From: Forficula auricularia
Taxonomy: Eukaryota > Arthropoda > Insecta > Dermaptera > Forficulidae
Direction of reading: 5' to 3'
DNA length: 64,000 nt
Assembly: GCA_024734495.1 (NCBI GenBank)
Contig: JALMQS010000263.1
Span: 1 to 64,000 of the forward strand
Each line of letters begins with the position of its first letter. Position 1 is the first letter of the stretch. The translations under genes were made by a program, and so were the position numbers. Of this stretch, positions 18,936 to 30,120 are shown piece by piece. Below the pieces are notes generated by a model that worked only from the letters and a program-made list of their open reading frames with translations, was not told where the DNA came from and ran no database searches.

Positions 18936-19565
18936 ATTTCTGAAGTTCAAGCAGTTCAAATTGTGTGTGCCAAATTAATCAAGGGCTAAGTCAACAACAA
19001 GGGGCAAATACCTACACTTTCAATAAGCAATAATTTCAATAATTTATGGTTACTTGTAAAAAAATTAAAAATGATTTACTATTTAATAAAGTTTTTATTG
19101 GTGGGTCGATTTTTTTGCCCTTCAGTTAAAACTATCCTCTCATAACTTAAAACATTTTTTTTTTAATTCAATCATTTGTATTGAATGGTATTGAAGGTGA
19201 ATTTTTAACGAATTTTTGCTTTAAATTTTAAATTGAATAAGCACACCGTTGATTGATTGACATTTCTGTTTTACCCTTTACCCATTTAATTGTAATTAAT
19301 TCATTTAATGGGAAAAAGATTAAAGATTATATTATATAATGTCACCTTCGGGAAATGGGTTTTTAATTAAAGTCGACAGAGTCAAACACTGTTTTTTTTT
19401 AAATACTAAAAGAGTTTAAAGGTCAAACTCTTTGAAAGGTTTCTCTTTTAAAAAGTTAATAAAGTCATTACTCTCAGTCCTGCCAAAGTAATTATTTTTT
19501 ATACACATTTTTGTCAAGTTTTAGTAGCTTAAAAATTTCATTTATCAATATTACTAATAATAACA
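18936..19565. other. AT-rich, no feature seen
   Basis: Nothing recognisable. Confidence 0.4.
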
Positions 19566-19633
19566 TTTAAATAGGTGTTAGTTTTATTCTTTTTTGACAA
19601 AAAACACATTTTTTAATCTTTTATTTTTTTTGT

Positions 19634-19683
19634 TACCCAGAAACGTTTCGACATTTACAAATATGTCATCATCAGTCTAAAAC
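19634..19683 (-). ncRNA. Hammerhead ribozyme motif, type I
   Basis: CUGAUGA at 19,675-19,669 (minus), extra U, stem II GACAU/AUGUC, GAA, stem III ACGU. Stem I pairs AGA with UCU and continues with G.U pairs. Confidence 0.75.
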
Positions 19684-19752
19684 ATTTCAAAATGATGATT
19701 TTGATGTAATTTTTGAGAAACTGTCATTGTATAATTGTGTAATGATTGAAAT

Positions 19753-19802
19753 GTTTTAGGCTGATGATGACATATTTGTAAATGTCGAAACGTTCCTGGG
19801 TA
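19753..19802 (+). ncRNA. Hammerhead ribozyme motif, type I
   Basis: CUGAUGA at 19,761-19,767, extra U, stem II GACAU/AUGUC, GAA at 19,787-19,789, stem III ACGU at 19,790-19,793, cleavage after U19794. Stem I pairs AGG with CCU and continues with G.U pairs. Confidence 0.8.
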
Positions 19803-19910
19803 ACAATAAAATAAAATAAAGAAAAATAAAAGATAAAAAAATGTGTTTTTTTGTCAAAAAAGAATAAAACTAACACCTATTTAAAAGAGAATTTGTTTCC
19901 TCGAAAATTT

Positions 19911-19912
<2 letters not shown>

Positions 19913-19946
<34 letters not shown>

Positions 19947-19961
19947 TATATATATATATAT
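19913..19961. repeat. (TA)n microsatellite
   Basis: About 24 TA units, interrupted once by TAG. Confidence 0.9.
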
Positions 19962-20127
19962 AAATAAGAAATTCTCAAAATTAATCAAAAAATTAAAAAT
20001 ATTAAATCAATTAGGTATATCTCAAAAAAAAATATAATAATTATTTTTTAACAATCATTCAACTTAATTATCAAATAATAATGATCAAATATTAATTTAA
20101 ATAAATAATTTGATAATAATTAATAAT

Positions 20128-20364
20128 TTAATAATTTTGCGACACAGTTCTGTGACATTCCAGAGTGTATTGCAAGTCTTCTGGATGAATTCCAGTTTCC
20201 ATTTCGTTATTTTGGCCTGTTTCAGTTTCTTCGTAGCATTTAAATTTCTCTATTTTTTTTAACAGATTTACAACACGATAAAATGAAGCTTGTGAGGGTG
20301 TATTCCTATCAGGAAAATGCTCGGCATCTATTTTAATAGCAGCCCCATAACTCTTCTTCCACAA
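20128..20364 (-). pseudogene. DUF4817-like helix-turn-helix protein remnant, copy 1
   Basis: The segment DAEHFPDRNTPSQASFYRVV followed by NLLKK resembles the DUF4817 helix-turn-helix domain found in insect transposon proteins, where the pattern ERFPDR-x-P-x(3)-F-x-R-V is typical. The frame ends ECHRTVSQNY at 20,128; the same ending occurs in a third copy near 57,440-57,510. No catalytic domain is present. Identification is from motif memory. Confidence 0.5.
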
Positions 20365-20885
20365 TCACCATAAATTAAGACAATTTCAATTCTTTCTTCA
20401 ACAAAAAATTGTTCCATTTTTATTACGGTAATACAATATAACTATCTACTGGATTGACACTAGAAATAAACTTTTTTAAACTCAAGAATTTTAAATAGAT
20501 CTATTAAGTAGAAAATAATCTCTTAAATCTGTGTATAATTAAGTTTCTGTTTTTTAAATAGAAACCTATATGTTTCTGTACATATTCTGAATTTACAAAA
20601 AAACTGGACAGCTTTTATAAAAACTATTTTTTTATACGACATCAAATAATAAAAAATATTAAATCAATTAGATCTCAAAAAATTCTAATAATTATTTTTA
20701 ACAATTATTCAACTTAATTATCAAATAATAATGACAAATATTTAATTATTAAATAAATAATTTAATAATAATTAATAATTTAATAATTTTGCGACAATGT
20801 TCTCTGACGTATTCCAGAGTGTATCTCAAAGTCTTCTGGATGAATTCCAGTTCCAATTTCGTTATTTTGACCTTTTTAAGTTTCT

Positions 20886-21143
20886 TCATAGCCTATAAAT
20901 TTCTTGTTTTTTTAACAAATTTACAACACGATGAAATGAAACTTGTGCGGGTGTATTCCTGTCAGGAAAACGCTCGGCATCCATTTCAATGACAGCCCCA
21001 CATAACACTTCTTCCACATTCACCGCATAAATTAAGACCATTTCAATTCTGTCTTGAACAAAAAATGCTCCATTTTTATTATGGTAATACAATAATATAC
21101 TATCTACTGGATTGATACGAGAAATAAATCTTTTTAAACTCAA
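20886..21143 (-). pseudogene. DUF4817-like helix-turn-helix protein remnant, copy 2
   Basis: Carries RIEMVLIYAVNVEEVLCGAV, DAERFPDRNTPAQVSFHRVV and NLLKK, a fuller version of copy 1, preserving the start of the helix-turn-helix region. The frame stops soon afterwards. Sequence further downstream (20,789-20,885) still resembles copy 1 but in other frames, so it is broken. Confidence 0.55.
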
Positions 21144-21640
21144 GACTTTTAAATAGTTCTATTAAGTAGAAAATAATCTCTTAAATCTGAGTATAACGAA
21201 GTTTTAATATCATTATAAACACTTATTTTCATTGTTGTGGCTTTTCGATTTAATAAATATTTATTTAATAATTAATTATTTAATCATTATTATTTGATAA
21301 TTAAGTTGAATGATTGTTAAAAATAATTATTATAATTTTTTTTGAGATCTAATTGATTTAATATTTTTTATTATTTGATGTCGTATAAAAAAATAGTTCT
21401 TATAAAAGTTGTTCAGTTTTTTTTGTAGATTCAGAATATGTACAGAAACATATAGGTTTCCATTTAAAAAACAGAACTTGACCTCGAAAAACCCATGAAA
21501 GCTTGTTCTAGGTCGACAAACAATATCATAGTTTCCCCCTGATATAAATAAACTTTTATTTGAAACTTTTTTTCATATAATGCACTTTTTTTGAGTTATA
21601 AGACTGTATCAAGTTAAAAAACTCACCCGGTGCAGTAGAT

Positions 21641-21949
21641 AATGTATATATATTATTTTATTATAAGTGAATTACGAAACTAGTTTGTCGTAACTTTGAC
21701 ATTTGAGACTATGTGAACTAATTTCAATAGAAAATGAATAGAATATTCTATTGGCTTTTCAAAGAGGGCTTGGTTGATATGTTGTAAAATTATTATAATA
21801 TAGAAGTTGATATATCTGAATTAAACAGATATAACTTAATGGACTTATTTTAACCGCTCAGGTAGGAAAAGATTGTTATTCAAGAGATAGCTCAATAAAT
21901 AGAGGATCCAAAAAGTGGTTCAGCTTACATTAATTGCAGGAAAATATTT
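21641..21949. other. AT-rich, no feature seen
   Basis: Nothing recognisable. Confidence 0.4.
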
Positions 21950-22560
21950 TTTTTCTAGGATAGTTTGGTAGGTGTGGGTATGCCAAATCTAAGTTTGCGA
22001 CCTCGAAAGTGTGGGGGACAACTTTTGGTGGCCGAAAAACCTCGAAAATTTCGGACTTTTTCGAGTTTTTTGCTTATAACTCAAAAACGGTCCATATTTT
22101 GTAAATAATTGTTCTATAGTAAATTAAAAAGGACAAAATTTAACGTTGAGTAAAAAAAAGAAATGCAAAATTGGTCTAGTAGTTCGATTTTTAATGGGGA
22201 TTCAAAAAACAGCACCCGGGATCACTTTTGAATACCTCTCCCAAAAACTAGAACATTTTTAGATTTTTTCCCATTTTGACTATGAAGGAGCACGTTTTCG
22301 ACAAAGACCACTCTATAAATTTTTAAAATAGATTAAGTTTGCTACAATTCAAACAAAGTTTCATCTTAATTGGATAATGGTAACCTGCGTCGCAATGAAG
22401 TTGAAGTTTGCAGTTTTTTTTCAAAAAATCGTAGTTTTCCCTTCATAAAATGATAAACACTCATCCTAGAAATGTAAGTCTTATCACATTGTCTAGGAAA
22501 TTTTGTTGACTTGAACGCTTACTTGGACCACATTTTTGATAAAACTCTTAGATTTAAAGA
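21950..22560 (-). repeat. Dispersed family H, copy 1
   Basis: The reverse complement matches 29,690-30,120 with moderate divergence; both contain a block near CTCATTGCG.C followed by TTATCCAAT, and further on GAGTTATAAG and AAAAGTCCAAA. No coding frame. Confidence 0.55.
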
Positions 22561-22823
22561 TATTCTACTTTTTCGGGACATGAAATGGACTTCTTCTAAC
22601 TTAAAACCATTGTCATATAACGTTTTGATATTTTGACCCCAACAAGGGCTTTGGGTGGGCGCACTAATGGAAATTATCAAATAACTCCTAAACAACAACT
22701 TACGGGGAATTTTGTTATGAGCAATGTTGTAGGGGATGTAATTTCTGAAACTTTTGTGGGGGTGGGAGTCCACGGGGCGTACTACCTCTTGGCTAGCAAG
22801 AGAGCCGCCGAAAGCGGGCCTCT
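22561..22823. other. Unassigned sequence of moderate GC
   Basis: Open on both strands for 70-100 codons (22,519-22,830 minus; 22,633-22,860 plus) but resembling no known protein; it flanks the RTE-type insertion. No call made. Confidence 0.3.
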
Positions 22824-22834
22824 CAGCCATAAAT

Positions 22835-23644
22835 CATCATCATCGAGTATACAGTCCTAAGACTGGTTTGATGCAACAATCCGTCTCCACTCGACTCTGT
22901 CCCCCGCCAGCTGTTTGACCTCTCTAAATGTCTGGCATCCCAAATCCCCAATTATTTGGTTGAAATATTCTAATCTGGGTCTTCCCCTTCCCCTTTTCTT
23001 TCCCACCTCCCCCTCCAAGATATCCCTAAGTAGTCCCCCATGTCTCAGTGTGTGCCCCATCATCTGACCTCTTCTCTTCCTCAGACTCCTCCACAAGGTT
23101 CTTTTTTCTCCGATTCTTCTAAGAACTTCTTCATTTGTAATTTTATCCATCCATTTGATATTCATCATTCTTCTGTAGCACCACATTTCGAAAGCCTCTA
23201 ATCTCTTTCTCTCCGCTTCTCTAATTGTCCAGGTTTCACACCCGTACATGGCTATGCTCCATACATATGTCTTCAATAGCAACTTCCTGTTTTCTAAGCT
23301 GATTGAGGAGGAGCATAGTAGTTTTTGTTTTGAATTAAACCCCATTTTTGCTTGGGCAATTCTTGATTTAATTTCGTTTTCGCTCCTCCCATCTCATGTT
23401 ATTTTACTTCCTAGGTAGCGGAATTCCTTAACTCCTTCTAGGTTTTCTTGGTTAATTTTGATGCATTCCTGTCTCGTTTGTTCTTTTTTTGTACATACTA
23501 GGACCTTGGTTTTATTCTTGTTTATTTTCATTTTGATTTCTTCTATTATGATTTGGTTAATTCCATTCAGGGCGTCCTCTAATTCTTTTTTATTGCTTCC
23601 TAGAAGGGCAATGTCATCGGCAAATCTTAACATAGCGATCTTTT
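22835..23644 (-). mobile_element. RTE-type non-LTR retrotransposon, 5'-truncated copy 2
   Basis: Flanked by an 11-bp duplication CAGCCATAAAT (22,824-22,834 and 23,645-23,655). The 3' end on the minus strand is an (ATG)n tail. The truncation point lies just before the catalytic FADD motif. Confidence 0.9.
22857..23643 (-). pseudogene. RTE-type reverse transcriptase, C-terminal half
   Basis: The 5' part (23,643 to 23,394) contains MLRFADDIALLGS, the catalytic YADD-box region, and EIKMKINKNKTKVLV. A frame change near 23,390 leads into the second part (23,345 to 22,857) with LLLKTYVWSIAMYGCETWTI, FEMWCYRRMMN and GRGRPRLEYF. It lacks the endonuclease and the first polymerase motifs. This is the most complete of the three RTE-type copies. 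Confidence 0.85.
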
Positions 23645-23655
23645 CAGCCATAAAT

Positions 23656-24059
23656 AATAAATGAATAATAGGCTCTCATTTAAAATTCCCCCGTTTCATA
23701 ATTTTGAACCTTCTAAAGGGGAAGTGTGAAGGTCTTCTTAAAAGAAACAAAACAATATTTGAACAATTCTAGAAATTAAAATAGAAAAATCTAATTGAAA
23801 CGTTAAAAAGTATAATGTAATTAGGTAACAGGTAATCTCCTCGCTTACAAATTATCTATACATTATATATGTCATAGAATATTTTATTCTGCTAATATAC
23901 TAATACTTGCATTTTCTAACAAACATTACATCTCTTTTAAGTAATTATGAAGTAATAATAAAAGTAATAGTTGAAATATTGATAATAATTAAGCACAAAC
24001 ACGTCAAAGTTTTATGATAAGTTAAATCGATTATTCTCTATTGAAAAGATAAATCGACA
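23656..24059. other. AT-rich spacer, no feature seen
   Basis: Nothing recognisable before the Tc1 left end. Confidence 0.4.
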
Positions 24060-24270
24060 TACGAGTCCTGTCCCATCTCAATTGGCCCACCAATATTTTT
24101 TCTTTTTAAATAAGATTATGCTAATTCACGGTAAATTTAATTTAAATATTTATTTTTAATTATCATTTGGAACAACATTTTAAATAATTTAAACCATTTT
24201 ATTGTAACATTTTACTTAAAATTATTTTTTAATTGTTAAAAACAATGAAAACATACAAAATCCAAAACCT

Positions 24271-25349
24271 TTACCACTGTGTGACGTCGCCTTTATTTTT
24301 AATTACGGCTTGAATTCTTTTGGACAACGTACTTATTAAGTTTTGACACTCATCTTGAGTGAAAGTATCCCAAATATTTTGAAGTTTGTGTTTTAATTCG
24401 ACTACGTTTCTAGCTGGTTGTATTCGTAATAGCTTTTTCATTGTGTGCCAAAGAATTTCTATTGGTGACAAGTCGGGACTGTTTGCCAGCCACTCCAAAA
24501 GTAGAACATTATGATCAGAAAGCCATTTTAAAATTTTTTCTTGATGTATGGCAGGCCGCCCCGTCTTGTTGGAACACAAAATTATTATTATTCTGCAATG
24601 CATCTACCATTGTTGGAAGTAACGATTTTTTTAAAATCTCTAAATATTTATTGGTGTTTACAATTCCATCAATGACGTAAAGTTTTCCTACACCTCTAGC
24701 AGACATTGAACCCCATACCATAACTGAAGCAGGAAATTTTACTTTATTTTTTAAAAAATCTGAATTAAAAGCTTCATTTTTCTGACGAATAACTCTGCAT
24801 CGATTGTCCCCAACACAAACTTCAAAACGAGACTCATCACTCCAATGGACACTATTCCATTCATCACTCGTCCAATTAATGTGACTTTTAGCCCATTTAA
24901 GCCGGTTTTTCTTTTGTTTTAATGTCAAGAGTGGCTTTTCTTTCGCCTAAAAAAAAATTAGTTGGAAAATTTTTTGGAATAAGTTGCAATAAAATTACCT
25001 TGTAAGTTTTAAAACCTAACTTAAGGGCTTCTATATGGCACGTGGATCTTGAAACACTTCGCCCCACAGCATCGCTCCAAAGAACAGATAATTCACCATA
25101 GTTCGAACGACTGTTTTTTCTAATCATCTTCTTCAATGCCCGTCTATCAGCATCTGATATTTTGGTTTTCAAAGCATACCGAGGTTTTGTAGCTATTGTA
25201 CCCGTTGTTTTATAAACTCGAATAATATTTCTGACAGTAAACTTTGATAAATTAACTAGATCCCCAATTTCCGCGTTTGATTTTCCCTTTTTAAATAAAT
25301 TGATAATAATTGAGCCAATTTTTTCACCAACAACCTTTCCATCAGTCAT
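24271..25349 (-). CDS. Tc1-like transposase (one intron, one frameshift)
   Basis: Cut-and-paste DNA transposase binding the long inverted repeats. From the ATG at 25,349 the first exon encodes the paired-type helix-turn-helix (KKGKSNAEIGDLVNLSKFTV). A 52-bp GT-AG intron (24,998 to 24,947) interrupts it; removal joins TYK to AKEKPLLTLKQKK in frame. The DDE catalytic domain follows: WSDESRF (first D), FQQDGAACHTS (second D), SPDLSPIE (E). The second D and the E are separated by 34 residues, the D34E spacing of Tc1. One extra A in a run of six near 24,536 shifts the frame between CHTSRK and the ILKWLSDH segment. Apart from that the protein would be ~341 residues, normal for Tc1. Probably recently active. 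Confidence 0.85.
24947..24998 (-). other. Intron in Tc1-like transposase
   Basis: Begins GTAATT after AAG and ends TTTTTTTTTAG before GCGAAAG. Its length, 52, is not a multiple of three, and the two coding parts are in different frames unless it is removed. Tc1 transposases of insects usually lack introns, so this is noteworthy. Confidence 0.75.
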
Positions 25350-25652
25350 TTTTACTAATAATAAACAAAACAAACTTTCTTTTGTTGGAAAAAGGCAAAG
25401 CTTACTTGATTATTTCACATATTCAAAGATTCTTAAAAAAAAAAATCGTGAAAAGCAATATAAAAATATGTTTTTAACAATTAAAAAATAATTTTAAGTT
25501 AAATGTTACAATAAAATGTTTTAAATTGTTTAAAATGTTGTTCCAAATGATAATAAAAATAAATATTTAAATTAAATTTACCGTGAATTAGCAAAATTTT
25601 ATTTAAAAAGAAAAAATATTGGTGGGCCAATTGAAATGGGACGGGGCTCGTA

Positions 25653-25920
25653 TACAATTGAATTAAGCCCAATAAGTAAATAAGTATTTAAAAAAGTTAA
25701 TATTTTAAGGAACTTTACGATTTATGATTGAGTCGCATTTATTATAGTAACAGGGCTTCAAGACTCTCCTAAATTAGTTTAAATATTTCTAATTTCAATT
25801 TATATTTAGAATCATACCATATAATGGACTAAAAATTGAGATGTTTTAATTTTCAATTATAAACCTTGAATTAAATTCAACATTTCTCTTATCTTATTTA
25901 ATTAAAGTTTTCATTCAATT
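25653..25920. other. AT-rich, no feature seen
   Basis: Nothing recognisable. Confidence 0.4.
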
Positions 25921-26235
25921 TTCAAATAATATTTTCTGTGTCGTTCTTTGCTTGCTTGATAATGGACAAATGTGAAAGCCAGTCAGATAACTGAGGTATA
26001 ACAAATTCTTTGGGGCTCTTTCTGTGTAATCTAACGATCCTTTCTTTTGGGCTTGCTTGCTGCTGATGCAACTGAGTCGGCGTCGTCGTCTCTTCTAGTC
26101 CTTTTTTTGCCCCCACCTTCTTCACACCCTATACTGCAGACAATCCCCATTTATCTCCACCCAGAAGGCTGGCCTCTTTCTACAGAAACTACGATGACAT
26201 CGACAAATCCCCAGGTTCATATGCTAGGACGTCAT
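25921..26235 (-). other. Higher-complexity island with an open frame, unassigned
   Basis: Balanced base composition unlike its surroundings. The minus-strand frame from 26,125 to 25,922 reads GLEETTTPTQLHQQQASPKE and EFVIPQLSDWLSHLSIIKQA, with no stop for 67 codons. The opposite strand is open too. No homology recognised. It could be a host exon or untranslated region, or unrecognised TE coding sequence. Confidence 0.25.
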
Positions 26236-26524
26236 ATCTATTACAAAAAAGGTTTTATATTAAAAATGCTTCTTGAGAGTTCCTCTCACATTCTAGTTTT
26301 TTTTTTTATTCTTTTTTTCTCTTTTAAATAATTTCACTACTTCGCATAGAAAATATCTAGATTTAAGGTTTCCTCGCATAACAATTAAAAATCAACTGGT
26401 GTGTTCACCACACGACTTTCACATTTTCATTTATTTGAAGTCATCGCAATAGTCCTACTTTACAGCCCCTTCTTTTATTTCAATCGGATTAAAAATTTGA
26501 CACAACTAATAACTCATGACACTT
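26236..26524. other. AT-rich, no feature seen
   Basis: Nothing recognisable. Confidence 0.4.
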
Positions 26525-26689
26525 TATAAATAATTAGTAGAGATTGTGGTGTTGGTGCAAGGTGAGACATCTTTAATAAAGATAAGAGTAAATAAATATT
26601 ATATTTAATATTGATTTACTATGAGTTAAGGATACTAGGTCACTTATTTCACATTAAAATTAAAAAATTAAAAGATATAATTTTTTTTC

Positions 26690-26737
26690 TTTTTCAATAT
26701 ATATATTTCGGGCTATCAACCCATCTTCAGGAAGTAC
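26690..26737 (-). ncRNA. Hammerhead ribozyme motif, type I
   Basis: CUGAAGA at 26,730-26,724 (minus), extra U, stem II GGG/CCC, GAA at 26,709-26,707, palindromic stem III of five AU repeats, cleavage after U (26,696). Stem I pairs UUC with GAA. Confidence 0.75.
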
Positions 26738-26913
26738 AGAAAGTAACTAATTCAACTTATTGAATAACAGGTTATATATATGTTTATTGAAAAGAGGGAA
26801 AGAATTTTTAAATTATTTTAAAAGGACACTTTCTCTAGGCTATTATTAAGTGAAAATATCAGGTTGGCGTTTGTTGACATAGGTATGTTTAGATAAAAGA
26901 AAAGTTAGTAAGT

Positions 26914-27500
26914 TCATTGACTTGTGTCTCTAGGTTGAGAATAAATTTTTGGCTTAGATATTAATAGGTCAATTATTATATTTTGTTTTACATCCAGTTG
27001 ATTATCGATAATATTTTCATCGTTCAACAAGGCATATTTTATTTCCGTGGATTCAAGAAGATCCAATCTTAATCCTTTTCTTTCGAAATGAATAAGGGTG
27101 GGATTAGTAGGTGAAGGTAAGGGATCTAAAGAATATTGATGATTAGCAAATGCGGAAGTGGAATCTGGATTTATATGTTGATTTCTTATTAATTGTCTGT
27201 GGGAAGCTACATGTTCTTTATGCCGTTTTTTGAAAGATCTTCCAGTTTGTCCAATATAAATTGCATCGCAATAGTTGCAATTTAATTTGTATACACCAGA
27301 TCTATTTATTTTATCAATTTTGTCAAGTTTATTATTTATTAATTGGGAGGATAAATTATTTATATTATAAAGGGCTGGAGTGATTCCATTCTTCAGGAGA
27401 ATATTTGTTATTGGATAAGTTATATGTTTAGAAATAAAGGGGATTCTTTTATAGATTTTTTCAGATTCGATTGTGAGCAAATGTAATTGCGAAAGCGTGT
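26914..27500 (-). pseudogene. Penelope-like GIY-YIG endonuclease
   Basis: The frame contains the GIY-YIG nuclease core written here as GVY at the first strand and YIGQTGRSFKKRHKEH at the second, with a C-x2-C pair (CNYC) between them that is characteristic of Penelope-type nucleases. Upstream, IPFISKHITYPITNILLKNG matches the linker between polymerase and nuclease. Downstream, FANHQYS and LLESTEIKYALLN precede a stop at 26,914. The reverse transcriptase is missing, so it is a 5'-truncated copy. Residues from the frame start at 27,630 to about 27,500 do not look like PLE sequence. Confidence 0.8.
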
Positions 27501-27650
27501 GTTTTATATTAATTTGATAAATATTTTGATAAATATATAATATACTTGATAAATACACTAATTTTTTTAAAAAATCTTTGGAGTCGTTTTTGAGAAAATC
27601 AAAAAAACGAAAAATCTTTTCCGATTTCACCCAAAAGCTTGCTGTACTCC

Positions 27651-28074
27651 TTCTAGTCTATATCGAGCTTAAGTTTTGGATTTCATAGCTCAGAGACTTA
27701 TGGTTGCGAATCGCAGGTGGGTACATACATACATACGCACTGACCAATGGATTTTTGATTGCTTTTTGGCCTCTGGGGACCACAATTTCCGGTTTTAGGT
27801 CCTATACCCGGTTTCTAACTATTAAGGGCATCGATTTCTTCCAACTAGAAGTTACAAAATGAAATTAACTTTTTTTCATCTCTAAGATACAAGCTCTCAA
27901 AGAGTCAGGACCCAGACTGGCCATCGCAAAACTTCACATTACTATATTCTATAGAAATGTGAAAGTAATTAGAACATATTAATCGAAACTTATAATACTA
28001 TAAATTTATATGTATTATTTATGATGATTTATATAGAATGTCTTTGTCATACGTAATACTTACAATTTAGCATA
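27651..28074. other. Unassigned sequence
   Basis: Includes an ACATACATACATAC microsatellite at ~27,723-27,737. No gene seen. Confidence 0.35.
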
Positions 28075-28520
28075 CAGGGAATGATCAAGTATTATAATTG
28101 TGCATGAAAAAAGTGTTGTTTTCAGTGGGACCGCAGAAGACTAAAAATGCAAAAACTAACCTGGGGGGGGGGGGGGGGTGCAGGGTCAAAAAATTAAAAT
28201 CTTGGCCATTTACCAAACTCGACCAAAATTTGTATACATAATCAGTGGGAACCCAGGAGTCTAAAAATGCAAAAACTAACCCCCTCCCCTACATGATTAT
28301 AAATAATTTGATTAAATATTAAATATAAGTGAAGGGCCAGGTGGTGGGGGTAAAGTCAAGTGGATGGCCACATCAGAACACATCAGATTATTTTGTTACG
28401 TTCTTTCGAAATATCTCCAAAATGGCTGAAACTATTAAAAAAAAAAAAAAAAATGAGCAAAACCATGATGTTTTGGTTAACAAGAATGCCTTATTGAATA
28501 AACATCAACAAAATTAAATT
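28075..28520 (+). repeat. Dispersed family D, copy 1
   Basis: Matches 34,420-34,510 plus 36,389-36,460, which are the two halves of one copy split by an I-type insertion. Contains an internal ~130-bp-spaced duplication of GACTAAAAATGCAAAAACTA and a poly-G run at ~28,166-28,183. Confidence 0.6.
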
Positions 28521-28912
28521 TTACGACATATTTATTATTCTATTATAATGCCTGTGCCTTGCCAATAGGGTTACCAACTCTGCAGAAAGAAATTTCTGAA
28601 GTTATAGGCAAACAAAAATGTCGGAAAATATTTTCTTTTCGTCAAAAAATAACTGATAAATAAAGTATACAACACAGTATCATACTTAAATATAACAGCC
28701 TTGGCAAAAAACATTAAAACTAAAATTTTTTTAAATCAAATAGTTACTAATAGTACAAGTGTATGAAAAAATCTTATAAGATGTTTTAGTTTTCAGTACT
28801 ACTGAAAATGATCTACTAGGGATGACTGTTTAGTAAATCTATCAAATTAAATCATGCAAATTGACTAAAATTACTCTAATTATTTATTTTATGTGATTAA
28901 ATAAACCTATTA

Positions 28913-29127
28913 GACCGAACGAGGAAGGGGATTATATGGAATTGGAATAATTATCGGAAAAGAGGTTTTTTTTATTTAATTAGTTTTTCTTCTTATTAAA
29001 AACAAGGACTAAAAAAATGATCAAGGACAGTCGATGGTGGAGAAGTAATCTCCGGAGTCGAAGCTCAAATACAATGTATACATTGATTCATGTAAAATAA
29101 TTGGTTTAATAAAATTTATAAATAAAT
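28913..29127 (+). mobile_element. SINE-like family G, copy 2, with target duplication
   Basis: Flanked by an exact 14-bp duplication AAATAAACCTATTA (28,899-28,912 and 29,128-29,141). The 215-bp body contains the AAGAGG hairpin and GGTGGAGAAGTAATCTCCGG, and ends in a TAAA-repeat tail. The long duplication and tail indicate LINE-type insertion. Confidence 0.85.
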
Positions 29128-29689
29128 AAATAAACCTATTAATTTATCAAATTAAATTCTTCATAAGTGACTTAAGTTTTGGAATAATATTAGAAACTAC
29201 TAATATTTGTCTTACATTAATTTAAATTTGATATTATTTATAATAATTTAACAGTTTTGAAGAACACAGCATTCAATTAAAACCCTGATGGCGAACCTTT
29301 GACACGCGAACTTATTTTGGGTGACACGCATCGACAAAGACAAAAATCGCCTAAATCCTAAATGTATATTAATTTTCTGTTTTTGTTCAATTTATGAATA
29401 TTTTTTGGTTGATTTATCTTTATTAAATGGCATTTAAATATATGTAAAATAAATATCAAAAATACAAATTATCGTTAAAAGTATCAAAAAATTATGAATA
29501 TTTCAATATAGCCCAGCAAATTAGACTTTTACTGGTCAATAATATTCTTTAAAAATTTGTAAATCAGATTCAATTGAATGTTGCTATGTTTTTAGGCATT
29601 TGCTTAAAAGGTCACTTTTGAGAATTAGGATCATCTTCTGTCATGGAAAATGTTGGCTTTATTCAAATCTAAAATTTTTAACAAAAAAG
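29128..29689. other. AT-rich; possible hAT-type terminus
   Basis: At ~29,282 the sequence CCCTGATGGCGAACCTTTGA resembles the inverted end of some hAT elements, but no partner end was found. Otherwise nothing recognisable. Confidence 0.3.
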
Positions 29690-30120
29690 TGACTAAAGTA
29701 AAACTTCGGTCCAACAAATTTTTTTAGAAAATGAGAGAAAAATTAAGTTTCTAAGATGAGTGGTTTTCATTTTATGCAAAAAATAGCAGTTTTTCAAAGA
29801 TTTCAACCTCATTGCGGCACGAGTTACTGTTATCCAATAAAGATCAAACTTTTCCAATCTCGTTTTTTAGCCAATTGGCAACTCTTATGAGGGCCAGCAC
29901 CGAAAAAATTCTAAGATCGATTTCTTGTGACCACCCTAATGAGCATAATTCACTTTTAAGTATGTTATCCGATGCGAAATCTTATGCTCTTTCATTTTGG
30001 TAGGAGTGAAATTTTCTGTAATAAGCATAGCTTTCGAGTTATAAGAAGAAATCTGAAAAAAGTCCAAAACTTTCGGGATTTTTAGGTCGTCAAAAATTTA
30101 GAGAAAGAGCCAGATAGGCC
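29690..30120 (+). repeat. Dispersed family H, copy 2
   Basis: Related in reverse orientation to 21,950-22,560 (see there). A 63-codon frame at 29,812-30,003 is not supported by the other copy. Confidence 0.5.

Larger units (their letters stand above)
19566..19885. mobile_element. Minimal hammerhead hairpin element
   Basis: Arms 19,574-19,690 and 19,744-19,881 are inverted copies around a ~55-bp centre and end in the palindromic TAGGTGTTAG/CTAACACCTA. Each arm has one outward hammerhead. No protein is encoded. A compensatory change separates the two ribozymes (see findings). Confidence 0.7.
20030..21640. mobile_element. Family J: decayed DNA element copies with DUF4817-like gene
   Basis: Two related gene remnants (20,128-20,364 and 20,789-21,143, minus) are followed by a non-coding segment (21,240-21,640) that recurs at 12,736-12,845 and 57,490-57,840. 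AT-rich inverted sequence containing AATTATCAAATAATAATGA lies on both sides. Probably two partial copies in the same orientation plus an inverted end. Confidence 0.55.
24062..25650 (-). mobile_element. Tc1-like transposon, nearly complete
   Basis: Flanked by TA at 24,060-24,061 and 25,651-25,652. Inverted repeats are long, ~180 bp, starting CGAGTCCTGTCCCAT on the left and CGAGCCCCGTCCCAT on the right, with the shared CAATTGGCCCACCAATATTT. Length 1,589 bp, normal for Tc1. It contains one transposase gene on the minus strand. Confidence 0.92.
26525..27650 (-). mobile_element. Penelope-like element, 5'-truncated
   Basis: In minus orientation: endonuclease frame (27,630 to 26,914), untranslated sequence, hammerhead (26,737 to 26,690), terminal block ending in CACCAACACCACAATCTC near 26,535. 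The order matches other PLE ends in this window. The reverse transcriptase part is missing; the junction near 27,500-27,650 leads into unassigned sequence. Confidence 0.8.
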
